Positions 52,884-61,964 of a stretch of DNA of 64,000 nucleotides are shown here, piece after piece. A program made the position numbers and the translations under genes. The stretch is taken from the NCBI RefSeq assembly GCF_002927275.1, contig NZ_PRKW01000003.1:124001-188000 (forward strand), read 5' to 3'. Positions within the stretch are counted from its first letter, which is position 1. Every line of letters begins with the position of its first letter. Origin of the DNA: Arthrobacter pityocampae. Lineage in GTDB: Bacteria > Actinomycetota > Actinomycetes > Actinomycetales > Micrococcaceae. Under the pieces are notes generated by a model. The model did no database searches, was not told the origin of the DNA, and worked only from the letters and a program-made list of their open reading frames with translations.

Positions 52884-54101
52884 TCACAGGAGGTCGTCGA
52901 GGACGTCCGCGAGCGCGGTGGCCCCGGCGTCGGCGTCGTCGCGTTCCACGAACTCCTCGGGCGAGTGGCTGACGCCGGTGGGGTTGCGGACGAACAGCAT
53001 GGCCGTCGGCGCGACGGCGCCGAGGATGCCGGCGTCGTGCCCGGCGCCGGTGGGCAGGGTCGGGGCGCCGGGGAAGGAGCGGCCGAGCGCGTTGCCCAGG
53101 GTGCGCTGGAGGGCGCCGTCGAAGTGGACGGTCCCGCTGCGCGACTCCTCGGTCAGGGTGGCGCGGCAGCCCTCGAACGCGCAGATCTTCTGGGCCTGGC
53201 CGTGGATCCGCTCGAGCAGGGCGGCCGTCACGGCGTCGTCCTCGTGGCGGACATCGAGCCAGAGCTCCACGCGGGAGGCGATGACGTTCGTCCCGCCCGG
53301 CACGGGCTGCAGCCGGCCGACGGTCGCGCGGGCGCCGTCCTGCTCCGCGGCGGCCTTCCGGACGGCGAGGACCACCTGCGCGGCGGCGACCAGGGGGTCG
53401 GCGCGGTCCGCCATGAGCGTGGTGCCGGCGTGATTGCCCTGCCCGGTGATGGAGAGGCGCCAGCGTCCGTGGCCGAGCATGGTGGAGCCGATGGCCACGG
53501 CGGAGTCGAGGTCGATCAGCCCCCGCCCCTGCTCCACGTGGAGTTCCACGAAGTCCCCGATCCGCGCGATGGCCTCCTCGTCGCGGCCGAGGTGCGCCGG
53601 GTCGAGGCCGGCGGCGCGGGAGGCGTCGGCGAACGTGATGCCGTCGGGGTCCGTCAGGGAACGCACATGATCCGGGTCGAGCGTGCCCGTGAGCAGGCGG
53701 GACCCCAGGCAGGACACCCCGAACCGGGAGCCCTCCTCCTCGGGGAACACGGCCACCGCGAGCGAGCGCTGCGGCCGGACCCCGCGCTCGCGCAGCAGGT
53801 CGACGGCCACCAGGGCGGACGCGACGCCGAGCGGGCCGTCGAACGCGCCGCCGCCAGGCACGGAGTCGAGGTGGCTGCCGGTCACGAGGGCGCCGTCCCG
53901 GCCGGCCGTGACGTCCCACCACGCCCAGAGGATGCCGTTGCGGTCCGTCTCCACGGCGAGACCGCGGGTCTCCGCCTCGGCCGTGAACCATTCGCGGAGC
54001 GAGGACTCGGCGGGCGTGAAGACGCCGCGCGAGTAGCCCCCGCGCGTGGCATCGCGGCCGACGTCGCTGATGGCGTCGAGGACTGAGGAGACGGTCTGCA
54101 C
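52884..54101 (-). CDS. M20-family amidohydrolase (allantoate amidohydrolase/carbamoylase-like); candidate N-formylglutamate hydrolase
   Basis: 405 residues, M20 bimetallic fold. GSHLDSVPGGGAFDGPLGV, VFPEEEGSRFG, HVEQGRGLIDLDS, ITGQGNHAGTT and GAGHDAGILG carry the expected metal and substrate residues of the AllC/hydantoinase-carbamoylase group. It lies between hutU and hutF, and no HutG is seen; hutF makes N-formylglutamate, so this enzyme is the best candidate to release formate and glutamate. That role is inference; an allantoate or ureido substrate is the alternative. GTG start with GGAAGG upstream. Confidence 0.85.
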   Translation of the reverse strand: MQTVSSVLDAISDVGRDATRGGYSRGVFTPAESSLREWFTAEAETRGLAVETDRNGILWAWWDVTAGRDGALVTGSHLDSVPGGGAFDGPLGVASALVAVDLLRERGVRPQRSLAVAVFPEEEGSRFGVSCLGSRLLTGTLDPDHVRSLTDPDGITFADASRAAGLDPAHLGRDEEAIARIGDFVELHVEQGRGLIDLDSAVAIGSTMLGHGRWRLSITGQGNHAGTTLMADRADPLVAAAQVVLAVRKAAAEQDGARATVGRLQPVPGGTNVIASRVELWLDVRHEDDAVTAALLERIHGQAQKICAFEGCRATLTEESRSGTVHFDGALQRTLGNALGRSFPGAPTLPTGAGHDAGILGAVAPTAMLFVRNPTGVSHSPEEFVERDDADAGATALADVLDDLL

Positions 54102-54127
54102 GGGGGTACCTTCCGGTCGGTGGGTCT

Positions 54128-55801
54128 TCAGGATTGCATGGGGATGCGCACCCCGCGCTCCGTCGCCACCTCGCGGGCGCGCTCGTACCCGGCGTCGACG
54201 TGGCGGATCACGCCCGTCCCGGGGTCGTTGGTGAGGAGCCGTTCCAGTTTCTGCGCCGCGAGGTCCGTTCCGTCCGCGACGGAGACCTGCCCGGCGTGGA
54301 TGGACCGGCCGATCCCCACGCCGCCGCCGTGATGGATGGACACCCAGGTGGCCCCGGACGCTGTGTTCAGCAGGGCGTTCAGCAGCGGCCAGTCGGCGAC
54401 GGCGTCCGAGCCGTCCGCCATGGCCTCGGTCTCCCGGTAGGGGGACGCGACGGACCCGGAGTCGAGGTGGTCGCGGCCGATGACGATCGGGGCGGACACC
54501 CTCCCCTCGGCGACGAGCCGGTTGAGGAGCAGGCCGGCCTTCGCGCGGTCCCCGTAGCCGAGCCAGCAGATCCTTGCCGGGAGGCCCTCGAACTCCACGT
54601 GCTCTGCGGCGGCGTCGAGCCAGCGGTGCAGGTGCCCGTTGTCCGGGAACAGTTCCTTGAGGGCGGCGTCGGTGACGGCGATGTCCGCCGGGTCCCCGGA
54701 GAGGGCCACCCAGCGGAACGGGCCGAGCCCCTCGCAGAACAGGGGCCGGATGTAGGCGGGGACGAACCCGGGGATGTCGAACGCCCTGCCGAAGCCGCCG
54801 GTCCGGGCCTCGTCGCGGATGGAGTTGCCGTAGTCGAAGACCTCCGCGCCGGCGTCGAGGAAGCCGACCATCGCCTCGACGTGCAGGGCCATCGAGGCCT
54901 GGGCCTTCTTCGTGAAGCCGTCAGGGTCCGCCGCGGCCTCACGCTCCCACTCGTCGACGGCGATCCCCTCGGGCAGGTAGCTCAGCGGGTCGTGGGCCGA
55001 GGTCTGGTCGGTGACGATGTCGACGGCGAGTCCGCGCCGGAGCAGTTCCGGGAAGACGGTGGCCGCGTTGCCGACGACGCCGACGGACAGGGCCCGCCGC
55101 TCGCGCCGGGCGGCGAGCACCTGCGCGACGGCGTCGTCGAGCGTGTCCGCGACGGTGTCCAGGTACCGTTTCGCGACGCGCCGGCGCAGGCGCGCCTCGC
55201 TGACGTCCACGATGAGGACCGCCCCGCCGTTGAGGGTGACGGCGAGGGGCTGGGCGCCGCCCATCCCGCCGCAGCCGCCGGTCAGGGTGAGGGTGCCGGC
55301 GAGACTGCCGCCGAAGCGCTTCCGCGCGATGGCGGCGAACGTCTCGAAGGTGCCCTGGAGGATGCCCTGCGTGCCGATGTAGATCCAGGATCCCGCGGTC
55401 ATCTGCCCGTACATCATCAGGCCCTCCGCTTCGAGGCGCCGGAACTCCGGCCAGGTGGCCCAGTCCCCCACGAGGTTCGAGTTGGCGAGCAGCACGCGCG
55501 GCGCCCACGGGTGCGTGCGGAAGACACCGACGGGCTTGCCGGACTGCACGAGCAGGGTCTCGTCGTCCTCGAGCGTGGCGAGGGTGCGGACGATGGCGTC
55601 GTAGGCGTCCCAGCTGCGGGCCGCCCGGCCCGTCCCGCCGTACACCACGAGGTCCTCGGGCCGCTCGGCGACCTCGGGGTCGAGGTTGTTCATGAGCATC
55701 CGCAGCGGCGCCTCGGTCTGCCAGCTCTTCGCGGTCAGGTGCGTGCCGCGCGGAGCCCGGATGGACCGGGACGGATCGTGGGTCGCGGAGGTGGGGGTCA
55801 T
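54128..55801 (-). CDS. hutU: Urocanate hydratase
   Basis: 557 residues, the normal length. NAD-binding motifs include [18 protein letters not shown] and [35 protein letters not shown] at the N-terminus is diagnostic. Converts urocanate to imidazolonepropionate with tightly bound NAD. Shares ATGA with the iclR stop and precedes the M20 gene by 26 bases. Confidence 0.96.
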   Translation of the reverse strand: MTPTSATHDPSRSIRAPRGTHLTAKSWQTEAPLRMLMNNLDPEVAERPEDLVVYGGTGRAARSWDAYDAIVRTLATLEDDETLLVQSGKPVGVFRTHPWAPRVLLANSNLVGDWATWPEFRRLEAEGLMMYGQMTAGSWIYIGTQGILQGTFETFAAIARKRFGGSLAGTLTLTGGCGGMGGAQPLAVTLNGGAVLIVDVSEARLRRRVAKRYLDTVADTLDDAVAQVLAARRERRALSVGVVGNAATVFPELLRRGLAVDIVTDQTSAHDPLSYLPEGIAVDEWEREAAADPDGFTKKAQASMALHVEAMVGFLDAGAEVFDYGNSIRDEARTGGFGRAFDIPGFVPAYIRPLFCEGLGPFRWVALSGDPADIAVTDAALKELFPDNGHLHRWLDAAAEHVEFEGLPARICWLGYGDRAKAGLLLNRLVAEGRVSAPIVIGRDHLDSGSVASPYRETEAMADGSDAVADWPLLNALLNTASGATWVSIHHGGGVGIGRSIHAGQVSVADGTDLAAQKLERLLTNDPGTGVIRHVDAGYERAREVATERGVRIPMQS

Positions 55802-56487
55802 GCCGGTTCTCCTGTCAGGTCCTCGGGCACCGGGACGGCGCCCGTGGCGGGCCCCGCCAGGAGGGCCGCGGCCTCCCGTGCCACGAGCGAGCCGATGCGG
55901 TGGGCTCCCGCCTCGGTGATGCGGTAGCTGGGGACGACGACGCTGAGTGCCGCGACCGTCCGGCCACCCGGCGAGACGGGGGCGGCGACGGCCGTGACGT
56001 CCGCCTCGACGCCGTCGCGCACGACGACGAACCCGCCGTCCGGGGGACCGCCCGTGAGCACCGCGCCGACGGCGGTGTGCGCGAGCGGGATGCTGCGACC
56101 CACCCAGCTGGCGTGGCGCACCGGGTGGGTGCCCTCGCGCATCGCGAGATAGACGCCCTCGCCGTCGTGCGAGGGGACGCTGAGGTAGGCGGACTCACCG
56201 GTGAGCTCCACGAGGCGCTCGAGCGCGGGCTCCGCGAGGGAGACCAGGGATTCGTGGCCGAGTGCCTGCGCGCCGAGCTGCACCACGCGCAGGCCCGGCC
56301 GGTAGACGCCGGCGGTGTCCCGGCGGACGAATCCCGTGCCCTCGAGGGTCCGCAGGAGCCGCAGCGCCGTCGACGCCGACAGGTCGGCCTCCCGGGCGGC
56401 GTCCGCGAGGGTCAGAGATCCGGCCCCGCAGACCGCCCCGAGCAGCACGAGGGCCCGCTCGACGGTGCGGGTCGACGACTCGGCCAT
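55798..56487 (-). CDS. IclR-family regulator of the hut cluster
   Basis: 229 residues: an N-terminal winged HTH ([21 protein letters not shown], about 25-45) and an IclR effector domain ([15 protein letters not shown] onward). It heads the minus-strand hut operon and is divergent from hutH, with two IclR-like boxes in the gap, so local autoregulation by histidine or urocanate is likely. AGGAGGGACC precedes the ATG. Confidence 0.9.
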   Translation of the reverse strand: MAESSTRTVERALVLLGAVCGAGSLTLADAAREADLSASTALRLLRTLEGTGFVRRDTAGVYRPGLRVVQLGAQALGHESLVSLAEPALERLVELTGESAYLSVPSHDGEGVYLAMREGTHPVRHASWVGRSIPLAHTAVGAVLTGGPPDGGFVVVRDGVEADVTAVAAPVSPGGRTVAALSVVVPSYRITEAGAHRIGSLVAREAAALLAGPATGAVPVPEDLTGEPA

Positions 56488-56518
56488 GGTCCCTCCTTGC
56501 TTTCGTGGTCGCAGTGGA

Positions 56519-56533
56519 TTTCACTTATTGAAA
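56519..56533. promoter_or_regulatory. IclR-type operator, perfect palindrome TTTCA-N5-TGAAA
   Basis: Perfect 5+5 palindrome between iclR and hutH. A degenerate partner (TTTCActcaaTGgcA) lies at 56540-56554, exactly 21 bases on, i.e. about two helical turns. Confidence 0.65.
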
Positions 56534-56539
56534 CTCTCT

Positions 56540-56554
56540 TTTCACTCAATGGCA
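56540..56554. promoter_or_regulatory. Second, degenerate IclR-type box
   Basis: TTTCA-N5-TGgcA, eight of ten arm positions kept, in phase with the perfect site at 56519-56533. Confidence 0.45.
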
Positions 56555-56588
56555 AGAGCGGCGGCGGCCGCGGGAACCGAGGCGCAGC

Positions 56589-58232
56589 GTGGACCAGCAG
56601 ACCGTGATCGTGGGCCCGGGCCCGCTCTCCCCCACCGACGTCGTGGCCGTGGCGCGGCACGGCGTCCACGTCGATCTGGCCCCTGAGGCCCTCACCGCCA
56701 TGGTGCGGTCCCGGGCCGTGGTCGACGCGCTCGTCGATGACGGCACACCGCACTACGGCGTCTCCACCGGCTTCGGCGCCCTGGCCACGCGGCACATCCC
56801 GCTGGACCAGCGCACCCAGTTGCAGCGCAGCCTCATCCGCAGCCACGCCGCGTCCTCCGGCGCCGAGGTGGACCGCGAGGTGGTGCGCGGCCTGATGCTC
56901 GGGCGGCTCTCCACCCTCGCGACCGGCCGGACCGGGGCACGCCCGCTCGTGGCCTCCAGCTACGCCGCCCTGCTGAACGCCGGCATCACGCCGGTCATCG
57001 GCGAGTACGGCTCATTGGGCTGCTCGGGTGATCTCGCCCCGCTCTCCCATATCGCCCTGGCGCTGATGGGCGAGGGCCAGGTGCGGGACGGCGCCGGGCG
57101 TCTGGTGCCGGCGTCGGCGGCACTCGCGGCGGAGGGCATCGCCCCGGTCGAACTGCGCGAGAAGGAGGGCCTGGCCCTGATCAACGGGACGGACGGGATG
57201 CTCGGGATGCTCGTCCTCGCCGCGGCGGACCTGCATCGGCTGCTCACGACGGCGGACCTCGCCGCGGCCATGAGTGTCGAGGGTCTGCTGGGCACGGACG
57301 CCGTGTTCGCCGAGGACCTCCACGCCCTGCGCCCGCACCCGGGCCAGCTGGCGTCGGCCGCGAACATCCGGGCCCTGCTGGCGGGGTCCCCGCTGCTCGC
57401 CGAACAGCACACGTCCGCGACCGGCCGGCACCGCTTCACGCGGGTACAGGACGCCTATTCCCTGCGCTGCGCGCCCCAGGTCCACGGCGCCGCACGCGCC
57501 ACGCTCGCGCACGCCGATGCCGTCGCGGCGATCGAGCTGGGATCCGCGATCGACAATCCGGTGATCACCCCGGACGGCCGGATCGAGTCCAACGGCAACT
57601 TCCACGGGGCACCCGTGGGCTACGTGCTGGATTTCCTCGCGATCGCCGTCGCTGACGTCGCCTCGATGAGCGAACGCCGCACGGACCGCTTCCTCGACAC
57701 GTCCCGCAACCACGGGCTCAACGCCTTCCTCGCCGATGACCCCGGCGTGGACTCGGGCCACATGATCGCCCAGTACACGCAGGCCGGCATCGTGTCCGAG
57801 CTCAAGCGGCTGGCGGCTCCGGCGTCCGTGGACTCCATCCCCTCCTCGGCCATGCAGGAGGACCACGTCTCGATGGGCTGGGCCGCGGGCCTGAAGCTGC
57901 GCCGGGCGGTCGACGGCCTCACGCGCGTCCTCGCGATCGAGATCCTCACGGCTGCGCGCGCCCTGGACCTGCGCGACGGCGGCGCCGGGGCCACTGCCGG
58001 GACCGACGTCGGGCCCTCGGGGGCCGCAGTGTCCGCAGTGTCCGCGGAGGCCGCCGTCGGGCCGCGCAGTTCCGCGCCGATCACCGCCGTCCGGGCCCGG
58101 CTCCGGCGGGAGGTCGACGGGCCCGGGACCGACCGCTACCTGGCCCCCGAGATCGAGGCGGCCCGGCTGCTGGTGGACGACGGCTCCCTGCTCGCTGCGG
58201 CCGGGCAGGCCCTCCCGGCGTCCCTGCAGTAA
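56589..58232 (+). CDS. hutH: Histidine ammonia-lyase
   Basis: 547 residues. The MIO-forming region reads YGSLGCSGDLAPLSHIAL, with Cys-Ser-Gly in place of Ala-Ser-Gly; Cys is accepted in actinobacterial HALs. Other marks are HYGVSTGFGALA, QDAYSLRCAPQVHG, GNFHGAPVGY and SAMQEDHVSMGWAA. Makes urocanate from histidine. GTG start with GAGG upstream. A low-complexity Gly/Ala/Ser stretch lies near residues 458-490. Confidence 0.94.
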   Translation: MDQQTVIVGPGPLSPTDVVAVARHGVHVDLAPEALTAMVRSRAVVDALVDDGTPHYGVSTGFGALATRHIPLDQRTQLQRSLIRSHAASSGAEVDREVVRGLMLGRLSTLATGRTGARPLVASSYAALLNAGITPVIGEYGSLGCSGDLAPLSHIALALMGEGQVRDGAGRLVPASAALAAEGIAPVELREKEGLALINGTDGMLGMLVLAAADLHRLLTTADLAAAMSVEGLLGTDAVFAEDLHALRPHPGQLASAANIRALLAGSPLLAEQHTSATGRHRFTRVQDAYSLRCAPQVHGAARATLAHADAVAAIELGSAIDNPVITPDGRIESNGNFHGAPVGYVLDFLAIAVADVASMSERRTDRFLDTSRNHGLNAFLADDPGVDSGHMIAQYTQAGIVSELKRLAAPASVDSIPSSAMQEDHVSMGWAAGLKLRRAVDGLTRVLAIEILTAARALDLRDGGAGATAGTDVGPSGAAVSAVSAEAAVGPRSSAPITAVRARLRREVDGPGTDRYLAPEIEAARLLVDDGSLLAAAGQALPASLQ

Positions 58233-58238
58233 GGCTTG

Positions 58239-58257
58239 TTAGGGTGGACTAACCACC
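58239..58257. promoter_or_regulatory. DtxR/IdeR-like iron box
   Basis: TTAGGGTGGACTAACCACC; the core TTAGG-N6-CTAACC agrees with the 19-base DtxR consensus at about 13 positions. It sits ~22 bases before the siderophore-interacting protein gene. The same stretch also fits the GTTA-N8-TAAC frame (58238-58253), so the assignment is favoured by gene function, not sequence alone. Confidence 0.55.
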
Positions 58258-58278
58258 CCGAGAAAGAAGCACCCCTCC

Positions 58279-59124
58279 ATGTCCTCCCCCGTTGCTGCGC
58301 CGTCCGTCAAGCCCCCGCGGCCCCAGGCGGTCCTCACCGTGCTCGAGACGCAGTGGCTGAGCCCGCACCTGGTGCGGGTCGTGGCGGGCGGACCGGGCTT
58401 CCGGGACCTGCAGGACTGCGACGCGACGGACAAGTACGCCAAGCTGCTGTTCGCCAAACCGTCCCTCGGGCTGACGCCGCCGTACGACCTCGCAGCGCTC
58501 AAGCACGTGCTGCCGGCGGAGGACCGCCCCGTGAAGCGGACCTACACCGTCCGGTGGCTCGACGCCGCGGCCGAGCGCCTGGCCATCGACTTCGTGGTGC
58601 ACGGCGAGGCCGGCATCGCCGGCCCGTGGGCGGCGCAGGCCTCCCCGGGCGACCCGCTGGTGCTCATGGGGCCCTCCGGCAAGTGGTCGCCGGACCCGGA
58701 CGCCGACTGGCACCTCTTCGCCGGGGACGACTCCGCGCTCCCCGCGATCGCCGCCGGCCTGGAGGCCCTTCCCCCGGCCGCCGTCGGGCACGCCTACCTC
58801 GAGGTGGACACCGCCGCGGACGTGCTCCCGCTCACCGCCCCCGAGGGTGTCGCACTGCACTGGCTGATGCGGGACGGCCGGGACCCGGGCACCACGACGC
58901 TGCTCGCGGACGCCGTCGCCGCCGGCCCGTGGCCGGAGGGTCGCGTCGACGCCTTCGTCCACGGGGAGCGCGGCGCCATGAAGTCCCTCCGGGACATCCT
59001 CTTCCGGGACCGGGGGCTCGCCCGCTCCCAGGTCTCGCTCTCGGGCTACTGGGCGTACGGCCGCGAGGAGGACACCTTCCAGGCGGAGAAGCGCGAACCG
59101 ATCGGCAAGATCCTGGACGACTGA
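58279..59124 (+). CDS. Siderophore-interacting protein (ferric-siderophore reductase)
   Basis: 281 residues, FAD-binding 9 / SIP fold. FAD motif RTYTVRWL (~95), followed by a glycine loop GPSGKW and the NAD-binding-like half with HLFAGDDSALPAIAAGLEAL and a WAYGREEDTFQAEKRE tail. Reduces Fe(III)-siderophores to release iron. A DtxR-like box lies immediately upstream; stand-alone transcript. Confidence 0.92.
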   Translation: MSSPVAAPSVKPPRPQAVLTVLETQWLSPHLVRVVAGGPGFRDLQDCDATDKYAKLLFAKPSLGLTPPYDLAALKHVLPAEDRPVKRTYTVRWLDAAAERLAIDFVVHGEAGIAGPWAAQASPGDPLVLMGPSGKWSPDPDADWHLFAGDDSALPAIAAGLEALPPAAVGHAYLEVDTAADVLPLTAPEGVALHWLMRDGRDPGTTTLLADAVAAGPWPEGRVDAFVHGERGAMKSLRDILFRDRGLARSQVSLSGYWAYGREEDTFQAEKREPIGKILDD

Positions 59125-59149
59125 CCCCGGGGTCCTCCGGATCCACCGT

Positions 59150-60343
59150 TCAGGCGGCGGGCACGGCGCGGGGATGCCGCTTCGGGAGCCGCTCCACGAG
59201 TCCCATGGCCGGTTCGGCGAGGCGCGCCAGCACCGGTCCCGCCACGGCCATGATCAGCACGTACGTCGTCGCGAGCGCGGCGAGGTCCGCGAGCACGGCC
59301 CCGGAGGCCACCGCGAGCCCGGCGATGACGATCGAGAACTCCCCGCGCGCCACGAGCGCGGTGCCGGCCCGGGCGCGGCCCAGGCGCCCGATGCCCTGGC
59401 GGCGGGCCGCCCACCAGCCGGTCGCGATCTTCGTCGCGGTCGTGACGAGCGCAAGGAGCAGCGCGACGCCGAGCACCGGCGGGATCGATGCCGGGTCGGT
59501 GTTGAGTCCGAAGACCACGAAGAAGATGGCCGCGAAGAGGTCCCGCAGTGGTTCGAGGAGGCGGGCGGCGTTCTCCGCCGTCGCCCCGGAGATCGCGATG
59601 CCCAGGAGGAACGCCCCGACGGCGGCGGAGACCTGCAGGGCCGAGGCCAGCCCGGCGACCAGCAGGGCGGCGCCGATGAGGGTCAGGAGGAAGACCTCGG
59701 GGTCCTTGCTGTCGACGACGGCCGAGACCGCGTTGCCCCAGCGCAGCGCGACGACGAGCACGAGGGTGACCACGAGGAGGGAGATGCCGACCGTGCCGAG
59801 TCCGCCCGCGAAGCTGAGCCCCGCCAGCACCGCGGTGAGGACCGGGAGGTAGATGGCCATGGCGAGGTCTTCGAAGACGAGGATCGCCAGCACGGTGGGG
59901 GTCTCCCGGTTGCCGAGCCTCCCGAGGTCGCTCATGACCTTCGCGGCGATCCCCGAGGACGAGATGTACGTGACGCCGCCCATCACGAGCGCGGCCACCG
60001 GACCCCAGCCGAGGATGACGGCGACGAGCGCGCCGGGCGTGAAGTTCAGGACGAGGTCCACGACGCCCGCGAGCCACGACTGGCGGAGTCCGGTGACGAG
60101 CTCCTTGGCCGTGTACTCCAGGCCGAGGAGCAGCAGGAGCAGGACGACGCCGATCTCGCTGGCCACCTCACTGAAGTCGACGACCCCTTCGAGTTCGACG
60201 AAGCCGCCCTGCCCGAAGGCCAGGCCGCCGAGGAGGTACAGGGGAATGGGCGAGAGCCCGATCCGGCCCGCGAGCCGCCCCAGGACCCCGAGGAACAGGA
60301 GAACGGCGCCGAGTTCGATCAGGGTGAGGGCGGTGGTGTGCAT
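59150..60343 (-). CDS. Monovalent cation:proton antiporter, CPA2 (KhtU-like)
   Basis: 397 residues, about twelve helices, the CPA2 exchanger core: GLSPIPLYLLGGLAFG, LLLLLLGLEYTAKEL, GVTYISSSGIAAKVMSDLG, VFEDLAMAIYLP (with the conserved FEDLA) and AARGEFSIV-like VARGEFSIVIAG. Likely K+/H+ antiport. The KhtT-like gene lies nine bases upstream in the same operon. Confidence 0.88.
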   Translation of the reverse strand: MHTTALTLIELGAVLLFLGVLGRLAGRIGLSPIPLYLLGGLAFGQGGFVELEGVVDFSEVASEIGVVLLLLLLGLEYTAKELVTGLRQSWLAGVVDLVLNFTPGALVAVILGWGPVAALVMGGVTYISSSGIAAKVMSDLGRLGNRETPTVLAILVFEDLAMAIYLPVLTAVLAGLSFAGGLGTVGISLLVVTLVLVVALRWGNAVSAVVDSKDPEVFLLTLIGAALLVAGLASALQVSAAVGAFLLGIAISGATAENAARLLEPLRDLFAAIFFVVFGLNTDPASIPPVLGVALLLALVTTATKIATGWWAARRQGIGRLGRARAGTALVARGEFSIVIAGLAVASGAVLADLAALATTYVLIMAVAGPVLARLAEPAMGLVERLPKRHPRAVPAA

Positions 60344-60352
60344 ACGCCGCGA

Positions 60353-60835
60353 TCAGCCGTTGCGCAGGATGTCCGCCGCGGCGTCCAGGCCCTCCGCGGT
60401 ACCCACCACCACCAGCAGGTCACCGGCGGCGAGCGTGAAGTCGGGGGTGGGCGACGCCTGGACCTGGCCGGACCGCAGCACGGCGACGAGGGAGGCCCCG
60501 GAGCGCGACCGCATGCGGGTGTCGCCGAGGGACCGGCCGTCGAACGGCGATCCGCGCTCGATGAGGAACTGGCGGGTGGAGACGCCGGGGAGGTCCCGGT
60601 GCTCCTCCGTCAGCTGCGCGATGAGCTGCCGCGACCCGAGGAGGTTGCCGATCGTCGCCGCCTCGTCAGGGGTCAGCGGGATGGACGCGACGCACGCGTC
60701 CGGATCGTTGGCCTTGGAGATGATGAGGTCGAGCTCGCCGTCGCGCTGCGCGACGATGCCCACCCTCCGGCCGGACCCGGTGACGATCTCGCGCCGTACC
60801 CCGATGCCGGGCAGGCGCGTTTCGATGACGTTCAT
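60353..60835 (-). CDS. TrkA-C (RCK_C) regulatory protein, KhtT-like
   Basis: 160 residues, N-terminal MNVIETRLPGIGVRREIVTGSGRR then an RCK_C domain from ~80 (LPGVSTRQFLIERGSPFDGRS... DLLVVVGTAEGLD). KhtT proteins bind c-di-AMP in known cases and gate the partner antiporter; c-di-AMP here is inferred from the family. TAGGAT lies six bases before the ATG with no Shine-Dalgarno: leaderless candidate. First gene of khtT-khtU. Confidence 0.88.
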   Translation of the reverse strand: MNVIETRLPGIGVRREIVTGSGRRVGIVAQRDGELDLIISKANDPDACVASIPLTPDEAATIGNLLGSRQLIAQLTEEHRDLPGVSTRQFLIERGSPFDGRSLGDTRMRSRSGASLVAVLRSGQVQASPTPDFTLAAGDLLVVVGTAEGLDAAADILRNG

Positions 60836-60859
60836 GCGATCATCCTAGACCCGCGCGGA

Positions 60860-61834
60860 CTACTCGGCCGCGGGCATCGCGTGTGGCGTGCTGCCGTTCG
60901 CTGAGGGCGTCCCCGTGTCCTTCGGCACGTACAGATCGGGCTCCAGGTAGATGAGCCCGGCGATGGGGACGGCGGCGCGGATGCGCTGCTCGGCGCCGTC
61001 GATCTGGGCCGCGATCTGCGCGCCGGTCTCCTGGCTCCCCACCGAGATCTTCGCGGCCACGAGCAGCTCCTCCGGGCCGAGGTGCAGGGTCTTCAGGTGG
61101 ATGATCCGGGTGGTGCCGTCGCCTCCGATGGCCTCCTCGATCTTCGCGATGTCGGCGGCGGAGGCGCTCTCCCCGAGGAGCAGGCTCTTGGTCTCCACGG
61201 CGAGGACCGCGGCGATCGCCACGAGGAGCAGGCCGATCATCGCCGTCCCGGCCGCGTCCCACAGGCCGTTGTCGGTGAGCAGCGTCAGGGAGACACCGAA
61301 CAGGGCGAAGAGGAGCCCCAGGAGCGCGCCGGTGTCCTCGAGGAGGATGACGGGCAGTTCGGGCGACTTCGCGGTGCGGACGAAGCGGACCCAGCCCATG
61401 CCGCCGCGCGTCCGGTTGGACTCCCTGATGGCCGTGCGGAGGGAGAAGGACTCGGCGACGATCGCCCCGATGAGGACCGCCAGCGGGACCCACCAGAACG
61501 AACCCTCGATGGGGTGCGGGTCGAGCGCCTTGTGGTACGCCTCGTACAGGGCGAAGAGGCCGCCGACGCTGAAGAGCACGATCGAGACGATGAAGGCGTA
61601 GATGTAACGCTCGCGGCCGTAGCCGAAGGGGTGTTCCGCGCTGGCCCCGCGCCTCGACCGCTTGCCACCCACGAGCAGCAGGACCTGGTTGCCGGAGTCC
61701 GCCACGGAGTGGATCCCCTCCGCGAGCATGGACGAGGACCTCGTGAGCGCGAAGGCCACGAACTTGAGCGCGGCGATCGTGAGGTTCGCGCCGAGGGCCG
61801 CGATGATCGCCTTCTTGCCACCACTTGCCGACAT
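60860..61834 (-). CDS. Cation diffusion facilitator (CDF) transporter
   Basis: 324 residues, six predicted helices. Metal-site helix SMLAEGIHSVADSGNQVLLL, RYIYAFIVSIVLFSVGG, LLEDTGALLGLLFALFGV and a cytoplasmic C-terminal domain (IEEAIGGDGTTRIIHLKTLHLG). Exports Zn/Mn/Co-like divalent cations by proton antiport. Start at MSASGGKK with weak GGACGGATC upstream. The extended reading to ~62167 is not supported. Confidence 0.9.
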   Translation of the reverse strand: MSASGGKKAIIAALGANLTIAALKFVAFALTRSSSMLAEGIHSVADSGNQVLLLVGGKRSRRGASAEHPFGYGRERYIYAFIVSIVLFSVGGLFALYEAYHKALDPHPIEGSFWWVPLAVLIGAIVAESFSLRTAIRESNRTRGGMGWVRFVRTAKSPELPVILLEDTGALLGLLFALFGVSLTLLTDNGLWDAAGTAMIGLLLVAIAAVLAVETKSLLLGESASAADIAKIEEAIGGDGTTRIIHLKTLHLGPEELLVAAKISVGSQETGAQIAAQIDGAEQRIRAAVPIAGLIYLEPDLYVPKDTGTPSANGSTPHAMPAAE

Positions 61835-61964
61835 GATCCGTCCCGTTCCGTCTGTCCCGCGTCCGCCGGGTGTTCCCGGCGATGACCGGGTGCCCCCGAC
61901 ATCGCCCCGGGACCACCCGGCTCCACTGTACGGACCTGTCGACTGTCCGGGGGCCGTGCGGGGC

